Part shown: positions 26,352 through 35,044 of the stretch, one piece after another | How the letters are laid out: each line of letters opens with the position of its first letter | Position numbering within the stretch: position 1 is the stretch's first letter | From: Peptoniphilus pacaensis | GTDB taxonomy: Bacteria > Bacillota > Clostridia > Tissierellales > Peptoniphilaceae | Assembly (NCBI RefSeq): GCF_900088125.1 | Contig: NZ_FLQT01000003.1 | Coordinates: forward strand, 1,611,071 to 1,675,070 | Direction: 5' to 3' | DNA: 64,000 bases | Notes under the pieces: model-generated | What the model saw: the letters and a program-made list of their open reading frames with translations, nothing else | What the model was told of the DNA's origin: nothing | Database searches by the model: none | Made by a program: the position numbers and the translations under genes

Positions 26352-26400
26352 AAGTCCAACTTTATGGGGTCACTCTAGAACACAGGGGCGGCTTTTTTAT

Positions 26401-27123
26401 TTATTCATATTTTAAAGATCGTCGGGCGAAAACATAGGCGATTAGACTTTCTGCCAATGCAAATCCGAGGACGATGAGGGAATCCCGTATTGTAAATCGG
26501 GCGAAGTGATTCATTTCATAGGCCAAGGTGTTCAAAGCAAAAGCATTTTCGATCATCGGAATGAATTGCTGGGCACAGGCTAAAAATCCGAACATGGATA
26601 AGGCCACGGAGAGAAGGGTTACGCCGCCTAAGGATTTCATACGAATGCTTAAAGCGGAAAAAACAAAGACGGCGGGTATGGCCAGAAGAATGCTCGCGAA
26701 GAAGTAGTAAAAATAAAGGGAAAAGTCGAGGTTACCGAAGCCGCAGACGAAGCGGCCGGCCAGATAAAAGCAAGAAAAAAAGAAAATTTGGGCGATGACG
26801 ATAAGGAAACAGGCCAAAAGGCTTTTCGCAAAAATAAACCGGCTATATTTGGCGGTACTAAGCCGAATAAAATTTAATCCCGCTTTATGCTCGACCTGCC
26901 ACAATAGTGCGACGATGATGGCGATAAGGGGCACATAGAAAAAGGAAAAGTAGAAGAGAGAAATTTGGGTAAACAAACTCTCCCATTCATGGGTGAGGGC
27001 GGCGCGATTGCCCATGTAGTTGAAGGTGCCGAAGCTTGTCGCCAACAATGGCACGACGAGGATGGCCAAGAGAAGGGGGAGCCATTTTATTTTCTTGACC
27101 TCAATTGAAAAAACAGAAAACAT
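26401..27123 (-). CDS. ABC-2 type permease, lantibiotic-immunity-like (second of two)
   Basis: A 240-residue protein with six hydrophobic helices and no large extracytoplasmic loop, a layout typical of LanE/LanG (MutE/EpiE-like) and Bcr-type permeases. It follows the first permease by 8 bp and the shared ATPase gene before that. With them it would form an exporter that removes antimicrobial peptides from the membrane, which is inferred from subunit architecture and the adjacent two-component system. The gene converges on guaB; the intervening terminator holds the IS. Confidence 0.78.
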   Translation of the reverse strand: MFSVFSIEVKKIKWLPLLLAILVVPLLATSFGTFNYMGNRAALTHEWESLFTQISLFYFSFFYVPLIAIIVALLWQVEHKAGLNFIRLSTAKYSRFIFAKSLLACFLIVIAQIFFFSCFYLAGRFVCGFGNLDFSLYFYYFFASILLAIPAVFVFSALSIRMKSLGGVTLLSVALSMFGFLACAQQFIPMIENAFALNTLAYEMNHFARFTIRDSLIVLGFALAESLIAYVFARRSLKYE

Positions 27124-27131
27124 AGTGCCTC

Positions 27132-27887
27132 CTAAATGGTTTTGTCGCTACGAATGCGCGTGTGTTTTTTTATCATGAACAGGCAGATCAATAAACCGGC
27201 GAGAGATGCGACCAAGGATGGCCAAGGGACGGGATTGATCACGCGGTCAAATCCTTCGCTACCCTTGACGAAGGAAATGCTCAAAAGGGAGCTGTACCAC
27301 GCAAAGGGATTGATGAAAGTGAGCACCCTTGAGGTCAGCATGGAGAGAATACCAAAAAGAGCTCCGCCCATGGAAAAGAAGAGGGTAAAGTAAGGGCTTT
27401 TGGACCGCGTATCCAAAATAAGAAAGAGGGCGACAAAAGCCGAGGCGATGAGCCACTGGCTGCAAAATACTACGGCCACACGGGCACTTGCCACTTGCGA
27501 AAAATGAAAATGATCGGATCGGGCGGCCATATGAAGAATCAATGCCCACTCGATCAACTGCAGAATGAAGAGGCGCAGACTGAGCCACGACCATTTTCTC
27601 ATGAGAAGGGTCGACGGCTCCACGCCCAGCATTTCCTGAAGCTGAAACATATTGTTTTTCTCTTCGATTTCCACCACTTTTTTCACTAATGAAGAAAGAA
27701 GCACCGGGTTGAAGATCAACTGAAATAGAAAGTAGGCGTCTAGAAGAGAGAAGAGGGGATAGATTTCTTCAGCAAAAGAGTTTGTAAAGCCAATGACCCC
27801 CAATACGGGAACGTGAACACATAGCATAAGAATTAGTAGTGCGTAGAGGCCCAAGCCTTTGTATTTTTTCGACTCCGTATTAATCAA
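27132..27887 (-). CDS. ABC-2 type permease (first of two)
   Basis: A 251-residue membrane protein with six predicted helices (first near residues 11-32). The TTG at 27887 is chosen because GGAGGGAG lies 5 nt upstream and the start then overlaps the ATPase stop by 8 bp (27880-27887); longer in-frame readings run back into the ATPase gene. It is probably the LanE/BcrB-like partner of the second permease. No substrate-binding motifs are visible. Confidence 0.75.
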   Translation of the reverse strand: MINTESKKYKGLGLYALLILMLCVHVPVLGVIGFTNSFAEEIYPLFSLLDAYFLFQLIFNPVLLSSLVKKVVEIEEKNNMFQLQEMLGVEPSTLLMRKWSWLSLRLFILQLIEWALILHMAARSDHFHFSQVASARVAVVFCSQWLIASAFVALFLILDTRSKSPYFTLFFSMGGALFGILSMLTSRVLTFINPFAWYSSLLSISFVKGSEGFDRVINPVPWPSLVASLAGLLICLFMIKKHTRIRSDKTI

Positions 27888-28791
27888 TGGGGCTCCCTCC
27901 CTTCTGCGTGTCCTGAATAAATAATGCTTCCAAGCTTTCCCGCTCCTCTTCAATGCGGTAAATGTTCACATGATCGCTCAAGACACGTACAGCCTTCGCT
28001 ACATCGTTATCGGAAGGGTGGTTTAAGATCAGACGGTCGCCGCGAATCTTGCATCGTTGTGAAGAAAGTACATCCGCCGCCTTTTGATTGTTCGATGTGC
28101 GAATGGAGAGGATCGGCGGATGAAGGCGACGATAGTTTTCTAAGGTGCCGTCGTAGATCAAGTGCCCCTTCTGAAGCATGGCGATGTGGGTAGCGATTTT
28201 TTCCACCTCGTCGAGAATGTGGGATGAGATCAGAATTGTTGTATTCTTCTCCACCGCCAATCGCTGAAAGAGCCGGCGCATATCCAGGGTGCCGATGGGA
28301 TCCAGACCGTTGATGGGCTCGTCGAGAATTAAAAGCTTGGGCTCACCGATAATGGCCATGGCGATGCCCAACCGCTGCTTCATGCCCAGGGAATAGGTAC
28401 GCACCTTCTCGTTCGCCTTTGCCTTAAGTCCCACGGCCTCCAATGCCGGGAGGATATGTTTTTTATCAATGCCCTTTAAAGTGCAGAGAATGGAAAGATT
28501 CTCCCGGCCCGTGAGGTGATCGTAATAGGCGGGTCGCTCGATCAATGCGCCCAGCTTGCGATTGAGCACCTTTTGATTTTTCGGCGTCACTTTTTCCCCG
28601 AAGAGGACCATATCGCCTCCGTCCTTTTGTATAAGACCCAGAATAGCCTTCATCAATGTGGACTTTCCGGCGCCGTTTGGGCCGATCAAGCCGTAAATGG
28701 CGCCGGCGGGCAAATCGAAGTGATCGATGTCCAATACCTTTTTTCCGTCGTAGGTTTTCTTAAGATTGTCGATGGTAAGTAGTTTACTCAT
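27880..28791 (-). CDS. ABC transporter ATP-binding protein, BcrA/LanF type
   Basis: 303 residues. Walker A GPNGAGKS (about 37-44), signature YSLGMKQRL, Walker B LLILDEP with catalytic Glu, D-loop GLDPIG and H-loop SSHIL are all intact. The YSLGMKQRL form and the following NGLDPIGTLDMR are typical of bacitracin/lantibiotic-type exporters (BcrA, LanF, CprA). It heads a three-gene unit with two permeases and is divergent from a response regulator and sensor kinase, the usual arrangement for peptide-antibiotic resistance. The start has AGGAGG upstream. Confidence 0.88.
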   Translation of the reverse strand: MSKLLTIDNLKKTYDGKKVLDIDHFDLPAGAIYGLIGPNGAGKSTLMKAILGLIQKDGGDMVLFGEKVTPKNQKVLNRKLGALIERPAYYDHLTGRENLSILCTLKGIDKKHILPALEAVGLKAKANEKVRTYSLGMKQRLGIAMAIIGEPKLLILDEPINGLDPIGTLDMRRLFQRLAVEKNTTILISSHILDEVEKIATHIAMLQKGHLIYDGTLENYRRLHPPILSIRTSNNQKAADVLSSQRCKIRGDRLILNHPSDNDVAKAVRVLSDHVNIYRIEEERESLEALFIQDTQKGGSPID

Positions 28792-28833
28792 GTAAGCCTC
28801 CTTTTGATTTCATGATACAAGGCACAGCTCACA

Positions 28834-28848
28834 GAAGCATGGAAGCAT
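28834..28848. repeat. Direct repeat in the ABC/response-regulator intergenic region
   Basis: GAAGCAT occurs twice with a period of 8 bp (28834-28840 and 28842-28848) in the 130-bp spacer between the divergent ABC operon and the response regulator gene. It is a candidate regulator-binding site by position only. Confidence 0.3.
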
Positions 28849-28889
28849 CATCACTTTTAGATCACAAAGGCGGAAGGCGCTTCCCTCTA

Positions 28890-28898
28890 TGGTAAAAT
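28890..28898 (+). promoter_or_regulatory. Extended -10 promoter of the two-component system
   Basis: TGGTAAAAT (TGnTAnAAT) lies 23 bp upstream of the response regulator start. No -35 is apparent. Confidence 0.5.
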
Positions 28899-28921
28899 AA
28901 GGGCGAAAGGGGCGGACGAAG

Positions 28922-29614
28922 ATGAATAAAAAAGAACCGGTTATTTTAATCGTAGACGATGAAAAATCCTTGCTGGATCATTTGGAAGCCTACCTGCGCG
29001 ATGCTGGCTATACTTCCGTAAAGACGGCGTCGAATCTCGCTCAGGCGCGCTTTCAGCTGGCCAATCATCACGTGGATCTTATGATTCTGGATCTCATGCT
29101 GCCCGACGGAAGCGGCATGGATCTTTTAAAGGGCCTACGTAAGCAATCCCATATGCCGGTAATTATTCTATCGGCCCTAGACGGCATCGACGATCGGCGG
29201 GAGGGCTTTGAGTCGGAAGCGGACGACTACATCGTGAAGCCCTTTCTCGCAGAAGACCTCTTGTGGCGGGTGGAGGCCGTGTTGCGGAGAAGCTTTCGCG
29301 AAGAGAGGGAAGGACCCGTGGATTTAAACGGCGCCCTCTTCGATCCGGCGAAGGGCATGATTATAAAAGAAAACGGGGAGGAGAAACTCACGGCGAAGCA
29401 GTACAAAATTTTGGCCCTTCTCGCCGATCACTTGAACCGCATCGTCTCCATCGATCAAATCATCGATGCCGTGTGGGAAGATTCTTTCGGCTACGAAAAC
29501 ACCCTCATCACCCACATCTATCGCCTTCGTGAAAAATTGGAAGACGACCCCTCCAATCCCACGCGCTTGGTGACGGTAAAGGGCTTGGGCTATAAGCTCG
29601 TCGGAAAGAATTAA
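28922..29614 (+). CDS. OmpR-family response regulator
   Basis: A 230-residue two-domain regulator. In the receiver, Asp12-Asp13, phospho-acceptor Asp57 (MILDLMLPDGSG), Ser84 and Lys106 are all present. A C-terminal winged helix ends with RLREKLEDDPSNPTRLVTVKGLGYKL, typical of OmpR/PhoB. It is followed by its kinase 10 bp downstream and is divergent from the peptide-type ABC transporter, which it probably activates. Confidence 0.93.
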   Translation: MNKKEPVILIVDDEKSLLDHLEAYLRDAGYTSVKTASNLAQARFQLANHHVDLMILDLMLPDGSGMDLLKGLRKQSHMPVIILSALDGIDDRREGFESEADDYIVKPFLAEDLLWRVEAVLRRSFREEREGPVDLNGALFDPAKGMIIKENGEEKLTAKQYKILALLADHLNRIVSIDQIIDAVWEDSFGYENTLITHIYRLREKLEDDPSNPTRLVTVKGLGYKLVGKN

Positions 29615-29624
29615 GGGTTAAATC

Positions 29625-30938
29625 ATGTTTCAGTTTATTTTAAGAAAATTACGGCGCTTCGTTTTCTTTACTCTTGCCTTTTCGTTGTCCTTTATTTTTC
29701 TGATCTTCGTTATTCTTTACATAAATTACAATGTAAGTAAACAGTATGTTCAGCCCGATACTGTCCACGATTACATCATGGAAAATAAAGAAGACGAGCA
29801 ATTTTTTACCACGGCAAACCGAAGTTTTCTAAAAGAAAATAATCTCTGGGCCATTCGTATTGGAGGAAACGGCAAGGTCATTGAATCCTGCAGAAAGCCT
29901 TCTGAAATTCCGGAAGTTTATAAAATTACCGATGTAGCTCGCTTTACCCGTTATTATCTAAAAGATTATCCCGTGATGACGTACATCGTCGGCGACGATC
30001 TTTTGGTTATCGGATATCCTAAGGGAACATTGGATAAGCTGCCTTTCAACTATTACAGTGCAGAGCAATGGCTTTTAAACGTGGATTTGGCACTGATTTT
30101 TTTATTAGGCTATCTATTCTTCCTCTTTTTTATGTATAGAAGGGAGCGGAACAATCTCTTCAAAAAATTATTCCCGCTTCAAGAGGCATTGGAAGACATT
30201 TACAGTGCGGATTATACGCCTTTAGATGAAACGGGCCCCTTAAAGGAAGTGTCCCATGCGGTCAACGACGCCAATGCCCGCTACGTGCAGCTGAATAAGA
30301 GCCAAAGCCAATGGATTCGAGGCATTAGCCACGACGTGCGCACGCCGCTGTCGAAACTCAGTTGGGGACTGAATGATTTAAAAGACGAGTCCAATAAAGA
30401 TGCGGTGGCGGCCATGGAAGAAGAGATCATGCGCATCAGCAAAACCATTCAAGACTTAAACGACACGTCGCGGCTTCAAAACCTCGGCAACGAACGATTC
30501 ATTTTGCAAAATCCGGCGCCTATTTTACGAAAAATCATCGTCGCCCACTTAAATGAAGAGCCGGAGAGAAACATTCTATTCGACAATCAATTACGGGAAG
30601 ACACCGAAATCAATATGGACGCTCATCTCTTCAGTCGCATGATCGACAATGTGATTAAAAACAGTTTGGCATATCAGTCGGGGGATATCCACGTCGACTG
30701 TCGTGAAGAAGATGATCGGGTTCATATTCGTATTTGGGACGAAGGAGGCGGCGTGGAAAAAGAAGTGCTCGATCGCTTGGCACGCACGGATATTTCCTCC
30801 GTCTATGTCCACGGCATGGGCCTTATGATTTCAAAACAGATCAGTCAATTACACGGCGGAACGATGATTGCAGAAAATAAAAACGGCGGATTCAGTATTG
30901 AATTTGAATTGCCGAAAACGATCCATCCTTCCGTGTAA
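29625..30938 (+). CDS. Sensor histidine kinase
   Basis: 437 residues. TM1 is near residues 12-34, an extracytoplasmic sensor of about 110 residues follows, TM2 is near 148-170, then a HAMP-like linker. The H-box is ISHDVRTPLSKL with His236, followed by N-box NVIKNSL, G1 DEGGG and G2 GMGLMISK. The sizeable outer domain separates it from BceS-type intramembrane sensors and is closer to kinases that pair with LanFEG/CprABC transporters. The ligand is unknown. Confidence 0.92.
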   Translation: MFQFILRKLRRFVFFTLAFSLSFIFLIFVILYINYNVSKQYVQPDTVHDYIMENKEDEQFFTTANRSFLKENNLWAIRIGGNGKVIESCRKPSEIPEVYKITDVARFTRYYLKDYPVMTYIVGDDLLVIGYPKGTLDKLPFNYYSAEQWLLNVDLALIFLLGYLFFLFFMYRRERNNLFKKLFPLQEALEDIYSADYTPLDETGPLKEVSHAVNDANARYVQLNKSQSQWIRGISHDVRTPLSKLSWGLNDLKDESNKDAVAAMEEEIMRISKTIQDLNDTSRLQNLGNERFILQNPAPILRKIIVAHLNEEPERNILFDNQLREDTEINMDAHLFSRMIDNVIKNSLAYQSGDIHVDCREEDDRVHIRIWDEGGGVEKEVLDRLARTDISSVYVHGMGLMISKQISQLHGGTMIAENKNGGFSIEFELPKTIHPSV

Positions 30939-30954
30939 GGGCCACGTGCCCATA

Positions 30955-30983
30955 TTGACATGGATACTGACTCTTGATAACAT
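30955..30983 (+). promoter_or_regulatory. Sigma-A promoter of purE-fhs-yerC
   Basis: A perfect -35 TTGACA (30955-30960), a 17-bp spacer and TAACAT (30978-30983), followed by a leader too short for a riboswitch, then AAGGAGG before purE. Confidence 0.7.
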
Positions 30984-31011
30984 GGTAAAGGATTTAAGGA
31001 GGTACGGATAA

Positions 31012-31503
31012 ATGAAAGTTTCAATAATCATGGGCAGCTACAGCGACAAAGACATCGCCTTTGACGTGATCGGCGCCTTAAAAATGTTCGATGTTCCCTA
31101 CGACGTCGTGGTTTACAGCGCACACAGAACGCCCGATGAAGTGGTGGAATACGTGAAAAAACAAGAAGCCGAAGGCACGGAAGTATTCGTGTCCATTGCC
31201 GGGAAGGCCGCGCACTTAGGTGGTGTTATCGCGGCCCACACCACCCGCCCCGTTATCGGCGTGCCGGGTAAAACGTCTGTCGGTGGAGGCATGGATTCCC
31301 TCTTGTCTACGGTACAAATGCCTTCAGGCGTTCCCGTGGCTACGGTGGCCATAAACGGCGGAAAGAATGCGGGCATTTTAGCGGCGCAAATTCTTTCCGT
31401 CGGCGACGAGGCCATTAAAGAAAAACTCCTCGCTTATAAAAAGCAATTGCAAGAGGACGTGGCGGTCATGAATCAAAAATTGGAGGAGGATCTACGTGGC
31501 TAA
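31012..31503 (+). CDS. purE: N5-carboxyaminoimidazole ribonucleotide mutase (PurE)
   Basis: A 163-residue PurE. GSYSDKD near residue 9 and SAHRTP (about 43-48) bind the ribonucleotide and carry the catalytic His; [14 protein letters not shown] and [20 protein letters not shown] follow. It rearranges N5-CAIR (or carboxylates AIR) to CAIR in purine synthesis. The AAHLGG segment lacks the proline of the usual AAHLPG, so the class I/II assignment is open. No other pur gene is nearby; it overlaps fhs, which supplies 10-formyl-tetrahydrofolate. Confidence 0.9.
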   Translation: MKVSIIMGSYSDKDIAFDVIGALKMFDVPYDVVVYSAHRTPDEVVEYVKKQEAEGTEVFVSIAGKAAHLGGVIAAHTTRPVIGVPGKTSVGGGMDSLLSTVQMPSGVPVATVAINGGKNAGILAAQILSVGDEAIKEKLLAYKKQLQEDVAVMNQKLEEDLRG

Positions 31504-33169
31504 AATGAAGAGCGATGTGGAAATTGCACGGGAGGCCCATCTGGATGAAATCCGCTTGATTGCCGACCGTCTGAAGATTCCCAATGAAAAATTAAGACCT
31601 TACGGACACTATATGGCGAAAATCGAAGGCCGCGCCTTTGAAGATCATGCCAAGCCGCGGGGCAAGTTGGTCCTGGTCACCGCCATCAACCCGACGCCTG
31701 CGGGGGAAGGCAAGACCACCACGAACATCGGCCTCGCCATGGCCATGGAAAAGGTGGGCAAGTCCACTATCAGCACCTTGCGGGAGCCGAGCCTGGGCCC
31801 GGTCTTCGGCATTAAGGGCGGTGCGGCCGGCGGCGGCTACGCTCAAGTGCTTCCCATGGACGACATCAATCTCCACTTTACCGGAGACTTTCACGCCATT
31901 ACCAGCGCCAACAACTTAATTGCCGCAGCCATCGACAATCACATTCACCAAGGAAATGAATTGGGCATCGACCCGAAGAAGATTACCTTTAAGCGGGTCT
32001 TGGACATGAACGACCGCGCTCTGCGCCAAGTCATCGTGGCTATGGGCCCGAAGAAAAACGGCGTCATGCGCGAAGACGGTTTCGACATTACGGTGGCTTC
32101 GGAAATCATGGCCATTTTGTGTCTGGCCCGCGACTTGGAAGACTTTAAAGCTCGCGTGGGACGGATCATTATCGGCTACAGCTATGACGACAAACCCATT
32201 TACGTCGAGGATTTGGAAGTGGCCGGTGCGGTCACCATGCTGATGAAAGATGCGATTTTGCCGAATCTGGTGCAAACCATTGAAAATACGCCGGCGATCA
32301 TTCACGGCGGACCCTTCGCCAATATCGCTCACGGCTGCAACTCCATTATCGCAACGGAAACCGCCCTCCATCTGGCCGACTACACCATTACGGAGGCGGG
32401 CTTCGGTGCCGACCTCGGTGCGGAAAAGTTTTTAGACATCGCGGCGCCCGAAGCGGGATTTAAGCCGGATTGCATCGTAGTGGTCGCCACGGTACGCGCC
32501 CTGAAGTACAATGGCGGCGTCGCCGTTAAGGACTTGGGGAACGAAGACATCGACGCTTTAAAAGCGGGCTTTGTGAACTTGAAACGTCACGTGGAAAATA
32601 TGAAGGGCTACGGCGTCCCCGTGGTCATCGCCATTAATAAATTCCCCACGGACACGGAAGGGGAGCTGAAGACCATCGACGAGCTGGCCGAAGGCCTGGG
32701 CGTGGACGTGGCATTATCCGACGTCTTCGCCAAGGGATCTGAAGGCGGCATGGAGTTGGCGGAAAAAGTCGTGGCACTTTGCGAAGAGCCCAATAACTAC
32801 GCGCCTCTCTACGACAGAAATCTTCCTGTGGAAGAAAAAATCGAAATCATTTCGAAGGAGATTTACGGCGCCAAAGACGTGGTCTATTCAGACGACGCCC
32901 TGGCTATGATCGAGCGCATTAAAAAGCTGGGTCGGGATAAGTTGCCCATCTGCATGGCAAAGACGCAAATGTCCTTTACTGACGATCCCAAGAAGCTCGG
33001 CGCTCCCGAAGGTTTTACCATTCACATCCGAGACATTCGCCTGTCCAACGGTGCGGGCTTTATCGTGGCATTAACCGGCGCGGTCATGACCATGCCGGGT
33101 CTGCCGAAAGTTCCCGCCGCCAACGGCATGGATATCGACGCTCACGGCATTATTACCGGCCTTTCATAA
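31496..33169 (+). CDS. fhs: Formate-tetrahydrofolate ligase
   Basis: A 557-residue enzyme making 10-formyl-THF from formate, THF and [16 protein letters not shown] (67-79) is the nucleotide loop; [23 protein letters not shown] and [13 protein letters not shown] are family signatures. The GTG at 31496 has GGAGGAGG 5 nt upstream; an ATG three codons on is possible. The gene overlaps purE by 8 bp. High conservation suggests a normal enzyme serving purine synthesis or one-carbon metabolism. Confidence 0.97.
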   Translation: MAKMKSDVEIAREAHLDEIRLIADRLKIPNEKLRPYGHYMAKIEGRAFEDHAKPRGKLVLVTAINPTPAGEGKTTTNIGLAMAMEKVGKSTISTLREPSLGPVFGIKGGAAGGGYAQVLPMDDINLHFTGDFHAITSANNLIAAAIDNHIHQGNELGIDPKKITFKRVLDMNDRALRQVIVAMGPKKNGVMREDGFDITVASEIMAILCLARDLEDFKARVGRIIIGYSYDDKPIYVEDLEVAGAVTMLMKDAILPNLVQTIENTPAIIHGGPFANIAHGCNSIIATETALHLADYTITEAGFGADLGAEKFLDIAAPEAGFKPDCIVVVATVRALKYNGGVAVKDLGNEDIDALKAGFVNLKRHVENMKGYGVPVVIAINKFPTDTEGELKTIDELAEGLGVDVALSDVFAKGSEGGMELAEKVVALCEEPNNYAPLYDRNLPVEEKIEIISKEIYGAKDVVYSDDALAMIERIKKLGRDKLPICMAKTQMSFTDDPKKLGAPEGFTIHIRDIRLSNGAGFIVALTGAVMTMPGLPKVPAANGMDIDAHGIITGLS

Positions 33170-33180
33170 TGAGGTGACAT

Positions 33181-33495
33181 ATGGGTTATTCATCTAAGAT
33201 TCAAGACGAAAACATGGACGCATTGTTCGATGCGATTCTTTCCTTGGAAAACAAAGAGGAATGCTACCGTTTTTTCGAAGATATTTGCACGATTAAAGAA
33301 TTAAAAGCCATTTCTCAACGTCTGGAAGTGGTGAAGCTTTTAGTTGCCGAGCAAACCTATCACGCCATTGAAGAGCAGACCGGCGCTTCCACGGCGACGA
33401 TCAGCCGCATCAATCGGGCGCTGAATTACGGTGCCGACGGATACCATTTGGTGCTCAAACGCTTAGGCTATTTAGACAAGAAAAAAGACAAATAA
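33181..33495 (+). CDS. yerC: YerC/YecD-family TrpR-like transcriptional regulator
   Basis: A 104-residue helical protein of the TrpR/YerC family. The DNA-binding segment reads ELKAISQRLEVVKLLVAEQTYHAIEEQTGASTATISRINRAL, with a clear helix-turn-helix at the end. YerC proteins lack the tryptophan-binding role of TrpR, and the effector is unknown. It follows fhs by 11 bp and closes the purE operon; its terminator is interrupted by IS copy 2. Confidence 0.9.
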   Translation: MGYSSKIQDENMDALFDAILSLENKEECYRFFEDICTIKELKAISQRLEVVKLLVAEQTYHAIEEQTGASTATISRINRALNYGADGYHLVLKRLGYLDKKKDK

Positions 33496-33520
33496 AAAAT
33501 CGGATCCTGCGGGGTGCACT

Positions 33521-33566
33521 GACCCCCAAAAGTTGGACCAAGAAATCCAACCTTTGGGGGTCTTTT
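33521..33566 (+). terminator. IS-borne left-end terminator hairpin (copy 2)
   Basis: The same hairpin as in copy 1, followed by TTTT just before the orfA start. It would stop transcripts entering from yerC and so replace the interrupted host terminator. Confidence 0.8.
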
Positions 33567-33567
33567 A

Positions 33568-34152
33568 ATGGCAAAATACAGTTATGAATTAAAAAGGAAA
33601 ATCGTCGAAGAATACCTGTTCGGAGAGTCAAGCTATCCCATCTTAGAAGATAAATATCAAATTGATGAATCACTGATCAGACGTTGGGTCAATAATTACA
33701 AACAATTTGGCGATGAAGGGTTAATGCGCTCTAGAAATAAACGTGAGTACAGTGTAGAGTTTAAGTTAGAAGCCATTACACGTTACGAAACGAGCGAATG
33801 CAGTTACCAACAATTGGCCCTTGAACTTGGTTTGACGAATCCGTCCATGATCGCCAAATGGCACAGTCAGTATCGAAAGGAGGGCATGGAGGGGCTGCGA
33901 ACACATAAGCGAGGGAGACCTGTGACGAAGAAAGACGCCTGCAATCAACCACCGAAGTCTGCAACTAAGAAGGAGCCTCTTGATGCATCCTCGCGTGAGG
34001 CATTGGAAAACCGCATCAAAGAATCAGAGGCGGAGAACCGGAAACTCACCATTCAAAAGCTATACCTGGAGGAGCTAAGGAGTTTGGTGAGGGAAGAAAA
34101 AATGAGAAAAAGGCGAGGATCGTCGCCAAACTCCGAGAACAATTCCAACTAA
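33568..34152 (+). CDS. IS3-family transposase OrfA (copy 2)
   Basis: A 194-residue protein identical to OrfA of copy 1, with two helix-turn-helix units and a C-terminal coiled coil. The only ribosome binding site candidate, GGGGGT, lies in the descending arm of the left-end hairpin. Confidence 0.9.
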   Translation: MAKYSYELKRKIVEEYLFGESSYPILEDKYQIDESLIRRWVNNYKQFGDEGLMRSRNKREYSVEFKLEAITRYETSECSYQQLALELGLTNPSMIAKWHSQYRKEGMEGLRTHKRGRPVTKKDACNQPPKSATKKEPLDASSREALENRIKESEAENRKLTIQKLYLEELRSLVREEKMRKRRGSSPNSENNSN

Positions 34153-34193
34153 CAGAGATACTCGCTGCCATCAACTTTCCCAAATCCACCTTT

Positions 34194-34994
34194 ATGTATT
34201 GGCAGAAAAAGTGGAGCGAAGAAGACAAAGACCAAGCGTTAAAAGACGAGATCCTCGCCATTCGGCGCGAACACAAAGACTACGGCTACCGCCGGATCCA
34301 TCTGGAGCTGAAGAACCGGGGTTGGGCGGTAAACAAAAAGAAAGTTCAACGACTGGTTCAAGACATGGGCCTTCAAGTCCGTGCCTATGGCAGGAAATAC
34401 AAGAAGTACAACTCTTACAAAGGCGTCGTCGGTAAGATCAAGAAGAATCGAATCAATCGACGCTTCAACACCTGTATCCCCTACCAAAAAATTACCACCG
34501 ACACTACAGAATTCAAATACTACGTCGAAGATAAAGCGGGGAAACTTCAAACAAAGAAACTCTACCTCGATCCATACATGGACATGTACAATCTGGAAAT
34601 CATTAGCTACGTCCTATCCGATCAGCCCAACGGCGTCACCATGCTACGAGGCTTAGAAAAAGCCATCGAACGAACCAACACCTGTCCCTATCGCCGCACC
34701 TTCCACTCCGATCGCGGTTGGGGCTACCAAATGACCGCCTATCAAGCCATGTTAGAAGAACACCACATCTTTCAAAGCATGTCGAGAAAAGGTAACTGCT
34801 ACGACAACGCACCCATGGAAAACTTCTTCAGTGTACTGAAAAGAGAAATCTACGACGGTTACGTCTACCGAAGCCGGCAGAAACTTGTGCGGGCGATCGA
34901 AGACTTTATCCACTACTATAACAACGACCGAATCAAAGAAAAATTAGGAGGGCTAAGTCCAAAGCAATACCGTGAACGAATGAAAACCGCTTAG
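34194..34994 (+). CDS. IS3-family transposase OrfB (copy 2)
   Basis: A 266-residue protein identical to OrfB of copy 1, with Asp103, Asp173 and Glu209 intact. It probably functions as an OrfAB fusion made by -1 frameshifting at the A-rich sites near the end of orfA (34097-34112). Confidence 0.9.
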   Translation: MYWQKKWSEEDKDQALKDEILAIRREHKDYGYRRIHLELKNRGWAVNKKKVQRLVQDMGLQVRAYGRKYKKYNSYKGVVGKIKKNRINRRFNTCIPYQKITTDTTEFKYYVEDKAGKLQTKKLYLDPYMDMYNLEIISYVLSDQPNGVTMLRGLEKAIERTNTCPYRRTFHSDRGWGYQMTAYQAMLEEHHIFQSMSRKGNCYDNAPMENFFSVLKREIYDGYVYRSRQKLVRAIEDFIHYYNNDRIKEKLGGLSPKQYRERMKTA

Positions 34995-35015
34995 AAAATA
35001 AGTTATGTAAAACAA

Positions 35016-35044
35016 AATCGAGCAAGCGAAATGCTTACTCGATT
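35016..35044 (-). terminator. IS-borne right-end hairpin, terminator on the minus strand (copy 2)
   Basis: The same stem-loop as in copy 1; on the minus strand it is followed by TTGTTTT. It would stop rqcH transcripts entering the IS from the right. Confidence 0.65.

Larger units (their letters stand above)
24822..26377 (+). mobile_element. IS3-family (IS150-type) insertion sequence, copy 1
   Basis: A 1,556-bp element with imperfect 24-bp terminal inverted repeats (left TGCACTGACCCC..., right reading inward TAGAGTGACCCC..., both continuing to AAAGTTGGAC). It is flanked by a 3-bp target duplication GAA (24819-24821 and 26378-26380). It contains orfA and a -1 frame orfB with an intact DDE triad. 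The second copy is 8,693 bp downstream in direct orientation and appears identical. Its ends were defined by comparing the two copies and their flanks. Confidence 0.93.
24807..26398. terminator. guaB terminator split by IS copy 1
   Basis: The left arm GCCGCTCCCGTG (24807-24818) and right arm CACAGGGGCGGC (26381-26392) form a 12-position stem (one C-A mismatch, one G-U) with loop GAA once the IS and one target duplicate are removed. It is followed by TTTTTT (26393-26398). The left side is flanked by AAAAA, so the original hairpin would have worked on both strands between guaB and the convergent ABC permease gene. The IS sits exactly in the 3-nt loop. Confidence 0.85.

Noticed and set aside
30940-30953. 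Terminator after the sensor kinase gene (GGGC...GCCC)
   Set aside because: Only a 4-bp stem with no T tract.
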